Under the pieces are notes generated by a model, which ran no database searches, was not told where the DNA came from, and was given only the letters and a program-made list of their open reading frames with translations. The translations under genes and the position numbers were made by a program. Positions 7,816 through 15,757 of a stretch of DNA of 32,075 bases are shown here, piece after piece. Origin of the DNA: Bryobacterales bacterium (GTDB lineage Bacteria; Acidobacteriota; Terriglobia; Bryobacterales; Bryobacteraceae); contig PLDF01000276.1 of assembly GCA_003135055.1 (NCBI GenBank), positions 19,293 through 51,367 of the forward strand, written 5' to 3'. The stretch's first letter is position 1; the number at the start of each line of letters is the position of its first letter.

Positions 7816-7856
7816 GCCGGCTGAAAGCCGGCGGCAGCCAGGATTGGCTGCCCCAC
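7816..7856. repeat. 41-bp double-dyad repeat, copy A
   Basis: gccggct-gaa-agccggc (7816-7832) is followed by ggcagcca-ggat-tggctgcc (7833-7852) and ccac. The same element, inverted, follows rhaM at 23612-23653. Here it ends one base before the pxpC start codon, so it sits in the region where the ribosome would load. Confidence 0.85.
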
Positions 7857-7857
7857 A

Positions 7858-8739
7858 ATGAGCGCCATTCGCGTACTAACGCCAGGCTTCCTCACCACCG
7901 TGCAGGACCTCGGACGCTATGGTCACGCTCACCGTGGCATCTCCGCCTCGGGCGCGGCCGATCCGCTGGCCCTGCGCGCCGGAAACCTGCTGGTGGGCAA
8001 CGCGGAAAATGCGGCGGCGCTCGAAATGACTCTGGTGGGCGGCGAGTTTGAATTCGAAGCCGGCGCGGTGATCGCGCTCACCGGCTCCGATTTCGGCGCG
8101 GACCTTCCGCTTTGGGCCCCCGTTCCCGTAAAAGCGGGCCAAAAGCTCCGGCTCGGCCCCACGCAGACGGGCGCGCGCGCGTATCTCTGCGTACGCGGCG
8201 GAATCGACGCGCCCCTAACGCTGGGCAGCGCGTCGGCGCACCTGCTGACCGGCGTGGGCGGCGGCCCGTTGCGCAAAGGGGACCTCCTGCGCATTGGCGG
8301 GGATGCGGTGCGGAAGCCTCGGCGGGCCGCCAACAATCCGCCTCAGTGGACCCAAACTCAAACCATCCGCGTGACCGATGGCCCGCAAGCCGATTGGTTC
8401 CATGCCGAGCTTTACGAGGGCGCCTACACCGTCGCCGAAGAGTGCAACCGCATGGGAATCCGCCTGCGTGGCGCCGCGATTCCCAGCCCCGCGGGCGGTA
8501 TGCTGACCGAAGGCGTGGCGATGGGCGCGATCCAGGTACCGCCGGATGGCCAGCCCATCGTGCTATTTGTGGAGCACCAGACCACGGGCGGCTATCCCAA
8601 GCCGGCCAACGTCATTTCGGCCGACTTCTGGCGCCTGGGCCAACTGCGCCCGCGCGATGCAGCGCGGTTCGAGCGCATCCGCATCGAACGCGCGTTAGAG
8701 TTGTTACAGCAGCAGGAACGGTGGCTGTATTCGCTATGA
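7858..8739 (+). CDS. pxpC: 5-oxoprolinase subunit PxpC (biotin-dependent carboxyltransferase / KipA family)
   Basis: A 293-residue protein. The N-terminus VLTPGFLTTVQDLGRYGHAH and the C-terminal EHQTTGGYPKPANVI are the signatures of the KipA/PxpC family (also allophanate hydrolase subunit 2). With PxpB it forms the part thought to activate 5-oxoproline for ring opening. The stop TGA at 8737-8739 overlaps the pxpA start (ATGA), which indicates translational coupling. Upstream there is no Shine-Dalgarno; the 199-base gap after pxpB is filled by two hairpin repeats. Confidence 0.92.
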   Translation: MSAIRVLTPGFLTTVQDLGRYGHAHRGISASGAADPLALRAGNLLVGNAENAAALEMTLVGGEFEFEAGAVIALTGSDFGADLPLWAPVPVKAGQKLRLGPTQTGARAYLCVRGGIDAPLTLGSASAHLLTGVGGGPLRKGDLLRIGGDAVRKPRRAANNPPQWTQTQTIRVTDGPQADWFHAELYEGAYTVAEECNRMGIRLRGAAIPSPAGGMLTEGVAMGAIQVPPDGQPIVLFVEHQTTGGYPKPANVISADFWRLGQLRPRDAARFERIRIERALELLQQQERWLYSL

Positions 8740-9416
8740 CAATCGACCTAAACTGCGACATGGGCGAGCTGGAAGACGCCCAACACGAAGCGGCGCTGAT
8801 GGAATCCATCACCTCCGCCAACATCGCGTGCGGCGGCCACGCCGGCGACGAAGCCACCATGGAGCGCACCACGCGGCTGGCCCTTGAACGCGGCATACGC
8901 ATCGGCGCCCACCCCGGCTATCCCGACCGCACCAACTTCGGCCGCATCGAAATGCCCATGTCCGCCGCGGAGATCGAAACCGCCGTGCGCCAGCAGATCG
9001 AGCGTTTGGATGCCGTGGTGCGCCGTCTGGGCGGGGAAATCGTCCACGTGAAGGCGCACGGCGCGCTGTATAACGTCGCGGTCCGCAGTGAGACCGTGGC
9101 GCGCGCCATCGCCGCTGGAATCGCGCAATGGAATCCCAAAACCACCGTCTTCGGCCTGGCCGGCTCGCCCATGCTCGATTGGTGGCGTCAGATGGGCTTC
9201 ACCGTGGCCGCGGAGGGATTCGCCGACCGGCGCTACGAGCCCGACGGCACGCTGCGCTCGCGCAAGTTTCCCGACGCCCTGATCACCGATCCCCAGGCCG
9301 CCGCCGCACAGGCCGTCCGATTGGCGCGCGAAGGCGTGGTGCAGACTATCTGCGTACACGGCGATACGCCCGGCGCGGTGGAAATCTTGAAAGCGTGCCG
9401 CAAAGCGCTACCATAA
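8736..9416 (+). CDS. pxpA: 5-oxoprolinase subunit PxpA (LamB/YcsF family)
   Basis: A 226-residue cytoplasmic protein with the LamB/YcsF signatures DLNCDMGE at the N-terminus, ANIACGGHAGDE, GAHPGYPDR and VHVKAHGALYN. PxpA is the third component of the prokaryotic 5-oxoprolinase. The length is slightly under the usual 240-250, but all blocks are present. The ATG at 8736 overlaps the pxpC stop codon by two bases; the open frame continues far upstream, but only in the antisense-like shadow of pxpC. Confidence 0.92.
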   Translation: MTIDLNCDMGELEDAQHEAALMESITSANIACGGHAGDEATMERTTRLALERGIRIGAHPGYPDRTNFGRIEMPMSAAEIETAVRQQIERLDAVVRRLGGEIVHVKAHGALYNVAVRSETVARAIAAGIAQWNPKTTVFGLAGSPMLDWWRQMGFTVAAEGFADRRYEPDGTLRSRKFPDALITDPQAAAAQAVRLAREGVVQTICVHGDTPGAVEILKACRKALP

Positions 9417-9422
9417 CTGTTG

Positions 9423-11021
9423 ATGAAGTGGTTCTGGTTGTTGGTCTGGTTGTTGGTTGCGTCCGCCGCGCCTCTGGCGGCGCAATGTACTTATACGGTT
9501 ACCCCCACCGCGGTCACGGTCCCGGCCAACGGGGGTACGGGCGCAATCTCGGTGAATACTCAGGCCGGCTGTGCCTGGGGATTTTCGTCGGATTCCCCCT
9601 GGCTCACCTTGTCGTCCTCCCCGGCGGCGGTTAACGGCGGGGTGACAGGCGGCGGCGTTCTGACTTACACCGCAACTGCCAGCACGCTGCCCACCAGCCA
9701 GCAGGGAAATATAACCATTGCGGGCCCAGGCATCGTCATCCCGGTAACACAAGGGGCAACGGTCTGCACCATGACGCTGCAACCCGCTGCCAGTACCATC
9801 GGACCCGCGGGCGGATCGAGCACGTTCGGGGTGCAAACCGCCTGTAGCTGGACCGCCTCCACCACCACGCCCTGGATCACCGTTCCAACCACCGCCACCG
9901 GAACCGGCAACGGAACGGTACCCTATACAGCCAATCCGAACGGCTGCGTGGACCCTCTCACAGGCACAATCACGGTCACTTCGCAACCGGCCCAGATCTT
10001 TACCCTCACCGAGAGCGGCTCGCCCTCTAACCTGACGCTTTCACCGTCTGCACTCACCGCCCCGCAGGCCGGAGTAAGTGGACGGTTCAACGTAGTGACC
10101 GGCGTCGGTTGCAACTGGACGTCTTTCACCGACGTGGGTTGGCTCCATATCACGACGTCCAATACCGGAACCGGCAACGGCGGCATCGGCTATGCCGTGG
10201 ACGCCAATACCGGACCGATGCGCGCCGGCAATATTCACGTGGGGTCGCAGCTTTTTTCCGTAACCCAAGGCGGCGGCGTAACCGTTCCTACCATCCAGCT
10301 GACCACGGTGGGAAGCGCCGCGAGCTATGCCACGGCCGCCGTGGCTCCCGGCGAAATCGTGTCTCTCTTCGGAACTAACATGGGCCCCACGCCCGGCGTC
10401 GGCCTGCAACTTGCGAATGGCGGCAAATCGATCACGAATGGCTTGGGCGGCGTGCAAGTTCTTTTCGACGGAAACGCCGTTCCGCTGACCTATGCCTCGT
10501 CGGTCCAGATCAACGCCATCGCTCCGGTTGGATTGGCCGGCAAGACGTCCACGGTGGTGACAATCACGTATCAGGGACTCACGTCGAACGCCGTGACAGT
10601 TCCGGTACAGGCCACGGCCCCCGGTATCTTCTCCGCGGATGGGTCGGGCACGGGCGGCGGCGCCATCCTGAACCAGGACTATTCGCTAAACGTGAGGCTC
10701 AATCCGGCGGCGCGCGGCGCGGTGATCGCCATTTACCTCAGCGGCGCCGGCGTCACCAACCCCGTCAGCGTGGATGGCGCTGTGACTGGTCTCACGGCGC
10801 CTTTCCCGTCGGTTACGCAACCCGTCGCCGTGACCCTGGGCGGCGTCCCCGTACCGGCGCAGAATATCGTTTATAGCGGCGCGGCGCCAGGCACAGTCGA
10901 GGGGCTGACGCAGATCGATGTGGTGATCCCTGCCACTGTTGCGCCCGGACCCACGGTCCCGATTATTGTGACCATCGGCGGCGTTCCGAGTCAGACCGGC
11001 ATCACTGTCTCGGTGAATTGA
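9423..11021 (+). CDS. secreted protein with BACON-like repeats and TIGR03437 C-terminal domain
   Basis: A 532-residue exported protein with a signal peptide (residues 1-21, ending in PLAA-Q). Three beta-sandwich repeats of roughly 85 residues follow; each carries a C-x-W motif (GCAWGF, ACSWTA, GCNWTS), a second Trp about ten residues on, and an end like VTQG, as in BACON domains, which often bind carbohydrate or mucin-like ligands. From about residue 290 to the end lies the TIGR03437 domain (EIVSLFGTNMGP, VQVLFDGNAVPLTYASS, VQINAIAP), typical of Solibacter and relatives. The function is unknown; a surface adhesion or substrate-binding role is inferred. The gene starts six bases after pxpA with no ribosome site of its own. 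Its end overlaps convergent rsmI by 20 bases. Confidence 0.85.
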   Translation: MKWFWLLVWLLVASAAPLAAQCTYTVTPTAVTVPANGGTGAISVNTQAGCAWGFSSDSPWLTLSSSPAAVNGGVTGGGVLTYTATASTLPTSQQGNITIAGPGIVIPVTQGATVCTMTLQPAASTIGPAGGSSTFGVQTACSWTASTTTPWITVPTTATGTGNGTVPYTANPNGCVDPLTGTITVTSQPAQIFTLTESGSPSNLTLSPSALTAPQAGVSGRFNVVTGVGCNWTSFTDVGWLHITTSNTGTGNGGIGYAVDANTGPMRAGNIHVGSQLFSVTQGGGVTVPTIQLTTVGSAASYATAAVAPGEIVSLFGTNMGPTPGVGLQLANGGKSITNGLGGVQVLFDGNAVPLTYASSVQINAIAPVGLAGKTSTVVTITYQGLTSNAVTVPVQATAPGIFSADGSGTGGGAILNQDYSLNVRLNPAARGAVIAIYLSGAGVTNPVSVDGAVTGLTAPFPSVTQPVAVTLGGVPVPAQNIVYSGAAPGTVEGLTQIDVVIPATVAPGPTVPIIVTIGGVPSQTGITVSVN

Positions 11022-11832
11022 GAAGGTGATCGTAGACTTCGCGCTTAGGCAAGCCGCGCCGCCGCGCCACCTGCTTGATGGCTTCCATGCGCGGTATGCC
11101 GACGCGTTCCAGCGCGCTCACGGCTTCGTCTAGCGGCGTATCGTCCGGCGGCGGCGCGGTGGCTTTCCCGATCAGCAGCGTGATTTCGCCTTTTACGGCA
11201 TCGCGGCTTGCCAATTGAGCGTGAATTTCCGCGGCCGTTCCACGCAGGAACTCTTCGTGGATCTTGGTGAGCTCGCGCGCCACCACCACGGGCCGGTCTC
11301 CGAGCGTCTGCTCCACAGCTTCCAGGGATTCCAGAATGCGGTGCGGCGCTTCGTAGAAAATCACCGTGACGTGTTCGTCGGCGATGGCTTCGAGGGCCTT
11401 GATTCGCTGCCCCGGCTTGTGGGGCAGAAAACCGGCGAAGCGGAACGAGTCGGTGGGTAATCCCGAAGCGGACAGCGCCGCCACCACCGCCGAAGGGCCT
11501 GGGATGGGGTACACCGCGATGCCGCTTTCAATCGCGGCGCGCACCAAGCGGTAGCCGGGGTCTGACACCAGCGGCGCGCCCGCGTCCGAGACCAGCGCAA
11601 TGGCCGCGCCCTCGCGCAGCCTTCCGGCCAGCTCTTCGGCGCGCTCGGTTTCGTTGTGCTCGTGATAGCTGACCGCGGGCTTCTGAATCCCGTAATGGTC
11701 GAGCAGCTTGCGCGTTTGGCGCGTATCCTCGCAGGCGATCAGGTCCACTTCGCCCAGCACGCGGACGGCGCGGTAGGTGATGTCTTCCAGATTGCCAATG
11801 GGGGTCGCGACCACATAGAGGCGGCCGGGCAT
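11002..11832 (-). CDS. rsmI: 16S rRNA (cytidine(1402)-2'-O)-methyltransferase RsmI
   Basis: A 276-residue protein of the tetrapyrrole-methylase fold. The signatures are VATPIGNLEDIT (near the N-terminus), ACEDTRQTRKLL, VSDAGAPLVSDPGYRLV and PIPGPSAVVAAL, followed by FYEAPHRI and the C-terminal helical part KREVYDHLL. RsmI uses S-adenosylmethionine to methylate the 2'-OH of C1402 in the decoding centre of 16S rRNA. The ATG at 11830-11832 was preferred over an upstream TTG at 11850 because the conserved sequence starts right after it. It faces the BACON-like gene tail to tail. Confidence 0.95.
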   Translation of the reverse strand: MPGRLYVVATPIGNLEDITYRAVRVLGEVDLIACEDTRQTRKLLDHYGIQKPAVSYHEHNETERAEELAGRLREGAAIALVSDAGAPLVSDPGYRLVRAAIESGIAVYPIPGPSAVVAALSASGLPTDSFRFAGFLPHKPGQRIKALEAIADEHVTVIFYEAPHRILESLEAVEQTLGDRPVVVARELTKIHEEFLRGTAAEIHAQLASRDAVKGEITLLIGKATAPPPDDTPLDEAVSALERVGIPRMEAIKQVARRRGLPKREVYDHLLNSPRQ

Positions 11833-12002
11833 ATTCCGAGTATGGCGCAATACGGGGCGGTGTACTGGACCGCGAGCCAGGAAGCTGGCTTAGTACGGCG
11901 TTCTGCAAGATACGGCCGCGGACCAGGTTCCCGCGGACGCCGAAGCGCGTTCACACGAGGTCTACAAGACGGCAGGACGGGTTACGCTCACGAGAAATTT
12001 GA

Positions 12003-12264
12003 TTATTTCGGCGTCTCGTCGATCTCGTCGATCTCTATGTCGCGCTTCATCTCTATATGGCGCTTCAGTACGTCAGTCAAGAGTTCCGGCAAACCAATTC
12101 CCTTTTTACTCAGCCTTGCGGGAAAAGTATTCCCAAACGCTTCGCTCGATCAAAGTGCGCAAAAAGACTTTTGCGCCCAAGGGAATGTGGTGCAGATCGC
12201 GAACTCCGTTGCTGAAATCGATCTCGGCGGACATCTCGTCGTCGTCGACGGACCGATTATTCAT
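12003..12264 (-). pseudogene. BrnA-type antitoxin gene, frameshifted
   Basis: From the ATG at 12262-12264 there are 52 codons (MNNRSVDDDEMSAEIDFSNG, then VRDLHHIPLGAKVFLRTLIE, then RSVWEYFSRKAE) and a TAA at 12106-12108. Skipping one T at this stop lets the frame run for 34 more sensible codons (KKGIGLPELLTDVLKRHIEM to DEIDETPK), giving an 86-residue protein with an acidic N-terminus and a helical C-terminus. Its ATG overlaps the TGA of the BrnT remnant (ATGA), the usual order and overlap of brnT-brnA type II toxin-antitoxin operons, and AAGGAAG lies just upstream. The identity rests mainly on the partner and the position. The truncated 52-residue form may still be made. Confidence 0.6.
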
Positions 12265-12568
12265 ACGCTTCCTTTATAGCATCGGCGAATCTCCGTTTGT
12301 GTCGCTCCGCGCGCCGATATGATACGGATTTTCGTCGTTTCAGGATCGGATCCGACCATAGATCCACAATGGAAAGAATCGCGCCATTGCTCGCCCAACC
12401 GATTGAAAACCAGCGCTCCTCCGTTTGGCTGTGCTCCGGTCGGAGGTAGTGAGGAGTTGCGGGTCGCGAAAGACTGTGGACGCAACCTCAGAAGGCGACG
12501 CCGTGTTTACGCTCGTTGGCGGCAGCTTTGCCCTCGTCCCAGTCGAACAGAATCCGCTTCTCATTCAA
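12261..12568 (-). pseudogene. BrnT-family ribonuclease toxin gene with at least three frameshifts
   Basis: Successive minus-strand frames together spell a BrnT protein: LFDWDEGKAAANERKHGVAF (from 12556), then SEVASTVFRDPQLLTTSDRS in a second frame, then HSQTEERWFSIGWASNGAIL in a third, and finally TKIRIISARGATQTEIRR in a fourth segment that ends at TGA 12261-12263. The W-D/E-x-x-K-x-x-x-N-x-x-K-H-G start and the RIISAR end are the family hallmarks. BrnT is a ribosome-dependent-type RNase toxin neutralised by BrnA. The toxin is clearly dead here. No proper ATG is left; TTG at 12566-12568 precedes the first segment. Confidence 0.75.
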
Positions 12569-12803
12569 CGTTGAATCTCCAGTACCATGTTATGGGTTGC
12601 CGGAATAGCGAACGGCCGATACCGCCATTTTGCGGTACCCCGCGCCTCCGGGCGGCGGCTGCCATTGCCGCGGTGACTTTGGCTGGCGGAAAGCGCACTC
12701 CGGGATCGGAAGGAGATTCCGGATGGAACTGAGATTTTAAGCGGATGCTCAGGATAGCTGTGTTCGCCCCAGACACCGGGGCGAAACTGTTTCGGAGGCC
12801 CGC

Positions 12804-13187
12804 CTATTGGCCGTGTTTCGCGACCAGCCCGTTGACATATTCGAGATCTTTTTCGGACCAGTTCGCGGCTGGCTTGCCCATTACCCTACGGTATGGGACG
12901 CCGAGCTCCGCCAACCCTTTCGGAAACAGACTCTTCGCGGCCGACTTGACCTCTTCGGCGTGATTCTTGCGGTGAACTCGGGCAGATAGGCGCTTCGGTG
13001 TTTTCGTCCGGCTAGGTTTTGATTTGGCCGGAGCGGCGCCGATGCCGGAATCCGGGTGGTCCACGCCAATCGCTTTGGCCGCTGCTCCGGCGGCGTGACC
13101 CACGTATCTTGCTGCGCTAGCCAGAAAACCTTCAGATTCCGGGATGTGTTCGTGGTTCGATTTCCGTGTTGCTTTGGTAGCGGCCAT
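12804..13187 (-). CDS. small basic Ala/Lys-rich protein of unknown function
   Basis: A 127-residue protein rich in Lys, Ala and His, with no signal peptide or membrane segment. The N-terminal part (AATKATRKSNHEHIPESEGF) and middle (PAKSKPSRTKTPKRLSARVH) are strongly basic and look disordered; the C-terminal half (about residue 80 on) is helical and contains FPKGLAELGVPYRRVMGKP and a Trp. A nucleic-acid-binding role could be imagined but nothing proves it. The start at 13187 is supported by AGAGGAAG seven bases upstream. It diverges from the secreted-protein gene at 13364; the spacer holds a 7-bp hairpin. Confidence 0.6.
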   Translation of the reverse strand: MAATKATRKSNHEHIPESEGFLASAARYVGHAAGAAAKAIGVDHPDSGIGAAPAKSKPSRTKTPKRLSARVHRKNHAEEVKSAAKSLFPKGLAELGVPYRRVMGKPAANWSEKDLEYVNGLVAKHGQ

Positions 13188-13219
13188 AAATTCTTCCTCT
13201 TTTCCCGACTCTAGTGCCG

Positions 13220-13238
13220 GTGGTTCAATGGGAACCAC
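13220..13238. promoter_or_regulatory. perfect inverted repeat in a divergent spacer, possible operator
   Basis: gtggttc-aatgg-gaaccac forms a 7-bp dyad with a 5-base centre between the divergent starts at 13187 and 13364. It could be a regulator site or an untranslated-leader hairpin. No family of regulator can be named. Confidence 0.35.
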
Positions 13239-13363
13239 AACGCGATTCGGAAAGCACGTTCCATGCCATATGGCGTCTCCCCGGAACGCAAGAAGGGGGC
13301 GCTCTAAGTCTAACGGTCGAGAGATCGACTTTTAACGCCTCCAGCGCGTCATAGAATACAACT

Positions 13364-14131
13364 ATGTACCGCATTGTGCTCTTCGCCTCATTGGCGGCCG
13401 CCGCATTCGCGCAGGACCCAGCCGATCTGTTCAACCGCGCGCCGGCCGATGTCGAACAGGCGTTGCGCGCGAGAATCACGGAGTTCTATCGCTATCACGT
13501 CACCGGTGAGCACCGCAAAGCCGAGGCACTAGTGGCGGACGACACCAAAGACTACTTCTACGACGGTAATAAGCCGCACTACATCAGCTTCGAAATCGGC
13601 AAAATCGATTACTCCGACGGCTACACGAAGGCTAAGGCACTCGTGGTCGTGAAGATGGCCGTCATGCTTCCGGGGTTTAACGGGAAGGTGATGGATATAC
13701 CTAGCGCGAGCTATTGGAAACTCATCGACGGCAAGTGGTATTGGTACCTCGACGCGGCCATGCGAAACGCCAGCCCCATGGGCGAGATGAAACCGGGGCC
13801 GCCCAGAGCCGACGGCGCGCCGCCCATGCCCGTGATTGCTGCAAGCACCGAGGAATTATTCGCTCAAGTAAAGGCCGATAAGGCGGAGGTGGAAGTGAAG
13901 GCGGGATCGCCGGACCAGATCGCGATTACCAACGGCATGATTGGGCCGATCAGTCTTGCGGTGCAGGGCAAGATCGAAGGTATAGAAGCGGCTTTCGACC
14001 GCGCGGAGATCAAGCCCGGAGAAAAGGCGACCCTGACGGTAAAGGCCGCGGATGGAGCCAAGGCCGGCGTTCTGACCGTGCTCGTCCAGCAAACCGGCCA
14101 GAAGATCCCCATTCAGGTGCTCCTCAAGTAG
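13364..14131 (+). CDS. secreted protein of unknown function (NTF2-like fold possible)
   Basis: A 255-residue protein with a clear signal peptide (MYRIVLFASLAAAAFA, cleavage before QD). Residues 25-135 alternate helix and strand with aromatic residues (EFYRYHVTGEHRKAEALVAD, then SASYWKLIDGKWYWYLD), as in SnoaL/NTF2-like domains. A proline-rich linker (about 150-165) leads to a C-terminal part of about 90 residues predicted to be beta-rich (IKPGEKATLTVKAADGAKAG). No enzyme residues can be assigned. TAGAAT (13352-13357) ends six bases before the ATG with no ribosome site, suggesting a leaderless message. Confidence 0.7.
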   Translation: MYRIVLFASLAAAAFAQDPADLFNRAPADVEQALRARITEFYRYHVTGEHRKAEALVADDTKDYFYDGNKPHYISFEIGKIDYSDGYTKAKALVVVKMAVMLPGFNGKVMDIPSASYWKLIDGKWYWYLDAAMRNASPMGEMKPGPPRADGAPPMPVIAASTEELFAQVKADKAEVEVKAGSPDQIAITNGMIGPISLAVQGKIEGIEAAFDRAEIKPGEKATLTVKAADGAKAGVLTVLVQQTGQKIPIQVLLK

Positions 14132-14150
14132 GGCGGCGCAAGCGTCGTCA

Positions 14151-14405
14151 GTTAACCTTCCGGCTTGCGCGAGAAGCGCGCTTTGCTGGGCCCCGTATCT
14201 GAATGAGCGGCAGCGGCGATTGGTAGCGCCGGCTGATGCCCAACTGTTGGGTCACCGGGGAATCGCAGCACGGTCCCGGATCACAGGGTTGAGCCGTACG
14301 ACTCTGCACAAAGGCTTACAGGAACTGCCAGATCCGAGATAAGCCGCGGGCGCAGATGTACTCTGCAATCCCCACGTGCTTCTCGCGCAAGCCGGAATCC
14401 AAACC
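14151..14405. mobile_element. MITE-like element: terminal inverted repeats and 5-bp target duplication
   Basis: A 20-bp stretch at 14158-14177 (ttccggcttgcgcgagaagc) recurs as its perfect reverse complement at 14379-14398. Including the outermost GTT/AAC the terminal repeats are 27 bp with four mismatches. The 255-bp element is flanked by CGTCA at 14146-14150 and again at 14406-14410, which looks like a target-site duplication. It contains no open frame of note. It lies between the stop codon of the secreted-protein gene and the truncated 5' end of the NHL pseudogene. No transposase with matching ends is visible in the window. Confidence 0.65.
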
Positions 14406-14467
14406 GTCAGCCATGACGGTATCGTACAATTTCTCGCTTCAAAAGTCCGCCTTATTTTTGCCAGGCT

Positions 14468-15757
14468 CCTTACTACCGTGGCGGGAAACGGGACGGCTGG
14501 CTTAAAGCGGTGACAACGGCCCCGCCACCGGCGCACAGTTGGCCGGTCCTTCTGCCGTAGCCGTGGATTCCGCCGGCAACCTTTACATCGCCGATACCAG
14601 TAACAATCGCATCCGCAAAGTTTCGAGAGGAGTGATCGGCACCGTGGCCGGACAGGGAACGTTTGGCTTCAGTGGCGAAAACGGCCCAGCCATCAGCGCG
14701 CAGTTAGCAAGCCCGAGCGGCGTCGCCGCGGATGCTGCGGGCAGCCTTTACATCGCCGATACCAGTAACCAGCGCATCCGCAAAGTTTCGAACGGAGTAA
14801 TCACTACAGTCGCCGGAGGTCTGACGGGGACCATCAGTTGCGATAACGGTTTGGCGGCCAGTTCTCAGTCGTCCTTTCCCCAAGGCATCGCCGTGGATTC
14901 CGTTGGCAACCTTTACATCGCCGATACCAGCGACTCCTGCATCCGCAAGGTCTCGGGCGGGGTAATCACTACCGTGGCGGGGAATATCACAGGCGGCTTC
15001 GGGGCGACAACGGCCCGGTCACCAGCGCCCAATTGAGCGGCCCTCAAGGCGTCGCTGTGGATTCCGCTGGCAACCTCTACATTGCCGACACCGCTAACAG
15101 CCCACCCGCAAGGTCTCGAACGGTGTGATCACGACGGTGGCGGGAAACGGAACGTCTGGTTTAGGCGTCGACAACGGCCCCGCCATTGACGCCCAACTCA
15201 ACCACCCGACAGCCGTCGCAGCGGACTCCGCGCGCCGCTATTCGCCGTCTCCGGCGGCCAGATAAACTTCCAGGGTCCCTTGGGAGCTGGCAACCCAATC
15301 GCAGGCTTCTCTTTCCGCCACGTTCGACGGCCAGCCCAGCGCGACTCAAGCCACCACCCTTGCCCCTTTCGCCCCCGGAATCTTCAGCATGAATGGCCAG
15401 GGGACCGGCCAGGGAGCCATCCTCGATACATCCTACCGTCTGGTCGATTCCTCAAACCCCGCAACCGCGGGCAGCACGATTCTACAGATCTACTGCACGG
15501 GCCTCGGCGCAGTGACTTACCAGCCGCCGAGCGGCTCGCCCCCACTTACTAACCAACTTTCGCAAACCACGACCAGCCCGATAGTAACCATCGGCGGCGT
15601 GCAAGCCCAGGTGTCATTCTCCGGTCTCGCGCCAGGGTCCGTGGGCGAGTACCAGGTGGATGCGCGCGTCCCGGCAGGCTCGTCCAAGGGCGCCGCAGTC
15701 CCCGTCGTGATCGCCATCGGAAGCGCAACCTCGAACACCGTGACCATCGCGGTGCAA
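14468..15757 (+). pseudogene. NHL-repeat protein with TIGR03437 domain, 5'-truncated and frameshifted
   Basis: Four tandem NHL-type repeats (GPSAVAVDSAGNLYIADTSN, then RIRKVS-GVI-TVAGNGT) are followed by the second half of a TIGR03437 domain (PFAPGIFSMNGQGTGQGAIL, IYCTGLGAVTYQPP, VTIAVQ). The frame breaks near 14502, 15000, 15095 and 15280, and the first half of the TIGR03437 domain is largely missing after about 15230. No start codon or signal peptide precedes the first repeat. The longest open pieces are 14539-15036 and 15389-15946; the second runs past the natural domain end at about 15757. The intact gene would have encoded a secreted beta-propeller protein. Confidence 0.8.
14557..15214 (+). 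repeat. tandem 165-bp coding repeats (NHL units)
   Basis: Equivalent points of four units fall at 14557, 14722, 14887 and 15051: spacings of 165, 165 and 164 bases. A 165-bp unit equals 55 codons; the 164-bp step marks a one-base loss that frameshifts the gene. Confidence 0.8.

Noticed and set aside
7655..7861. Short ORF starting on the pxpB stop codon (ATGA)
   Set aside because: After a few codons it reads only through two intergenic repeats, so it is not an independent gene.
8112..8735. Long N-terminal extension of pxpA (frame open from 8112)
   Set aside because: The extension is Arg/Pro-rich shadow sequence within pxpC. The conserved PxpA sequence starts exactly at ATG 8736.
9423..9490. 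Lipoprotein signal (LAAQC) at the start of the BACON-like protein
   Set aside because: Gln directly before the Cys does not fit a lipobox, so an ordinary Sec signal peptide is more likely.
12590..12800. GC-rich, hairpin-prone spacer considered as an RNA gene
   Set aside because: No tRNA arms, no known ncRNA pattern and no promoter or terminator pair could be defended.
14557..15214. Regular direct repeats considered as a CRISPR array
   Set aside because: The 165-bp period equals 55 codons of NHL repeat protein; there are no short repeats with unique spacers and no cas genes.
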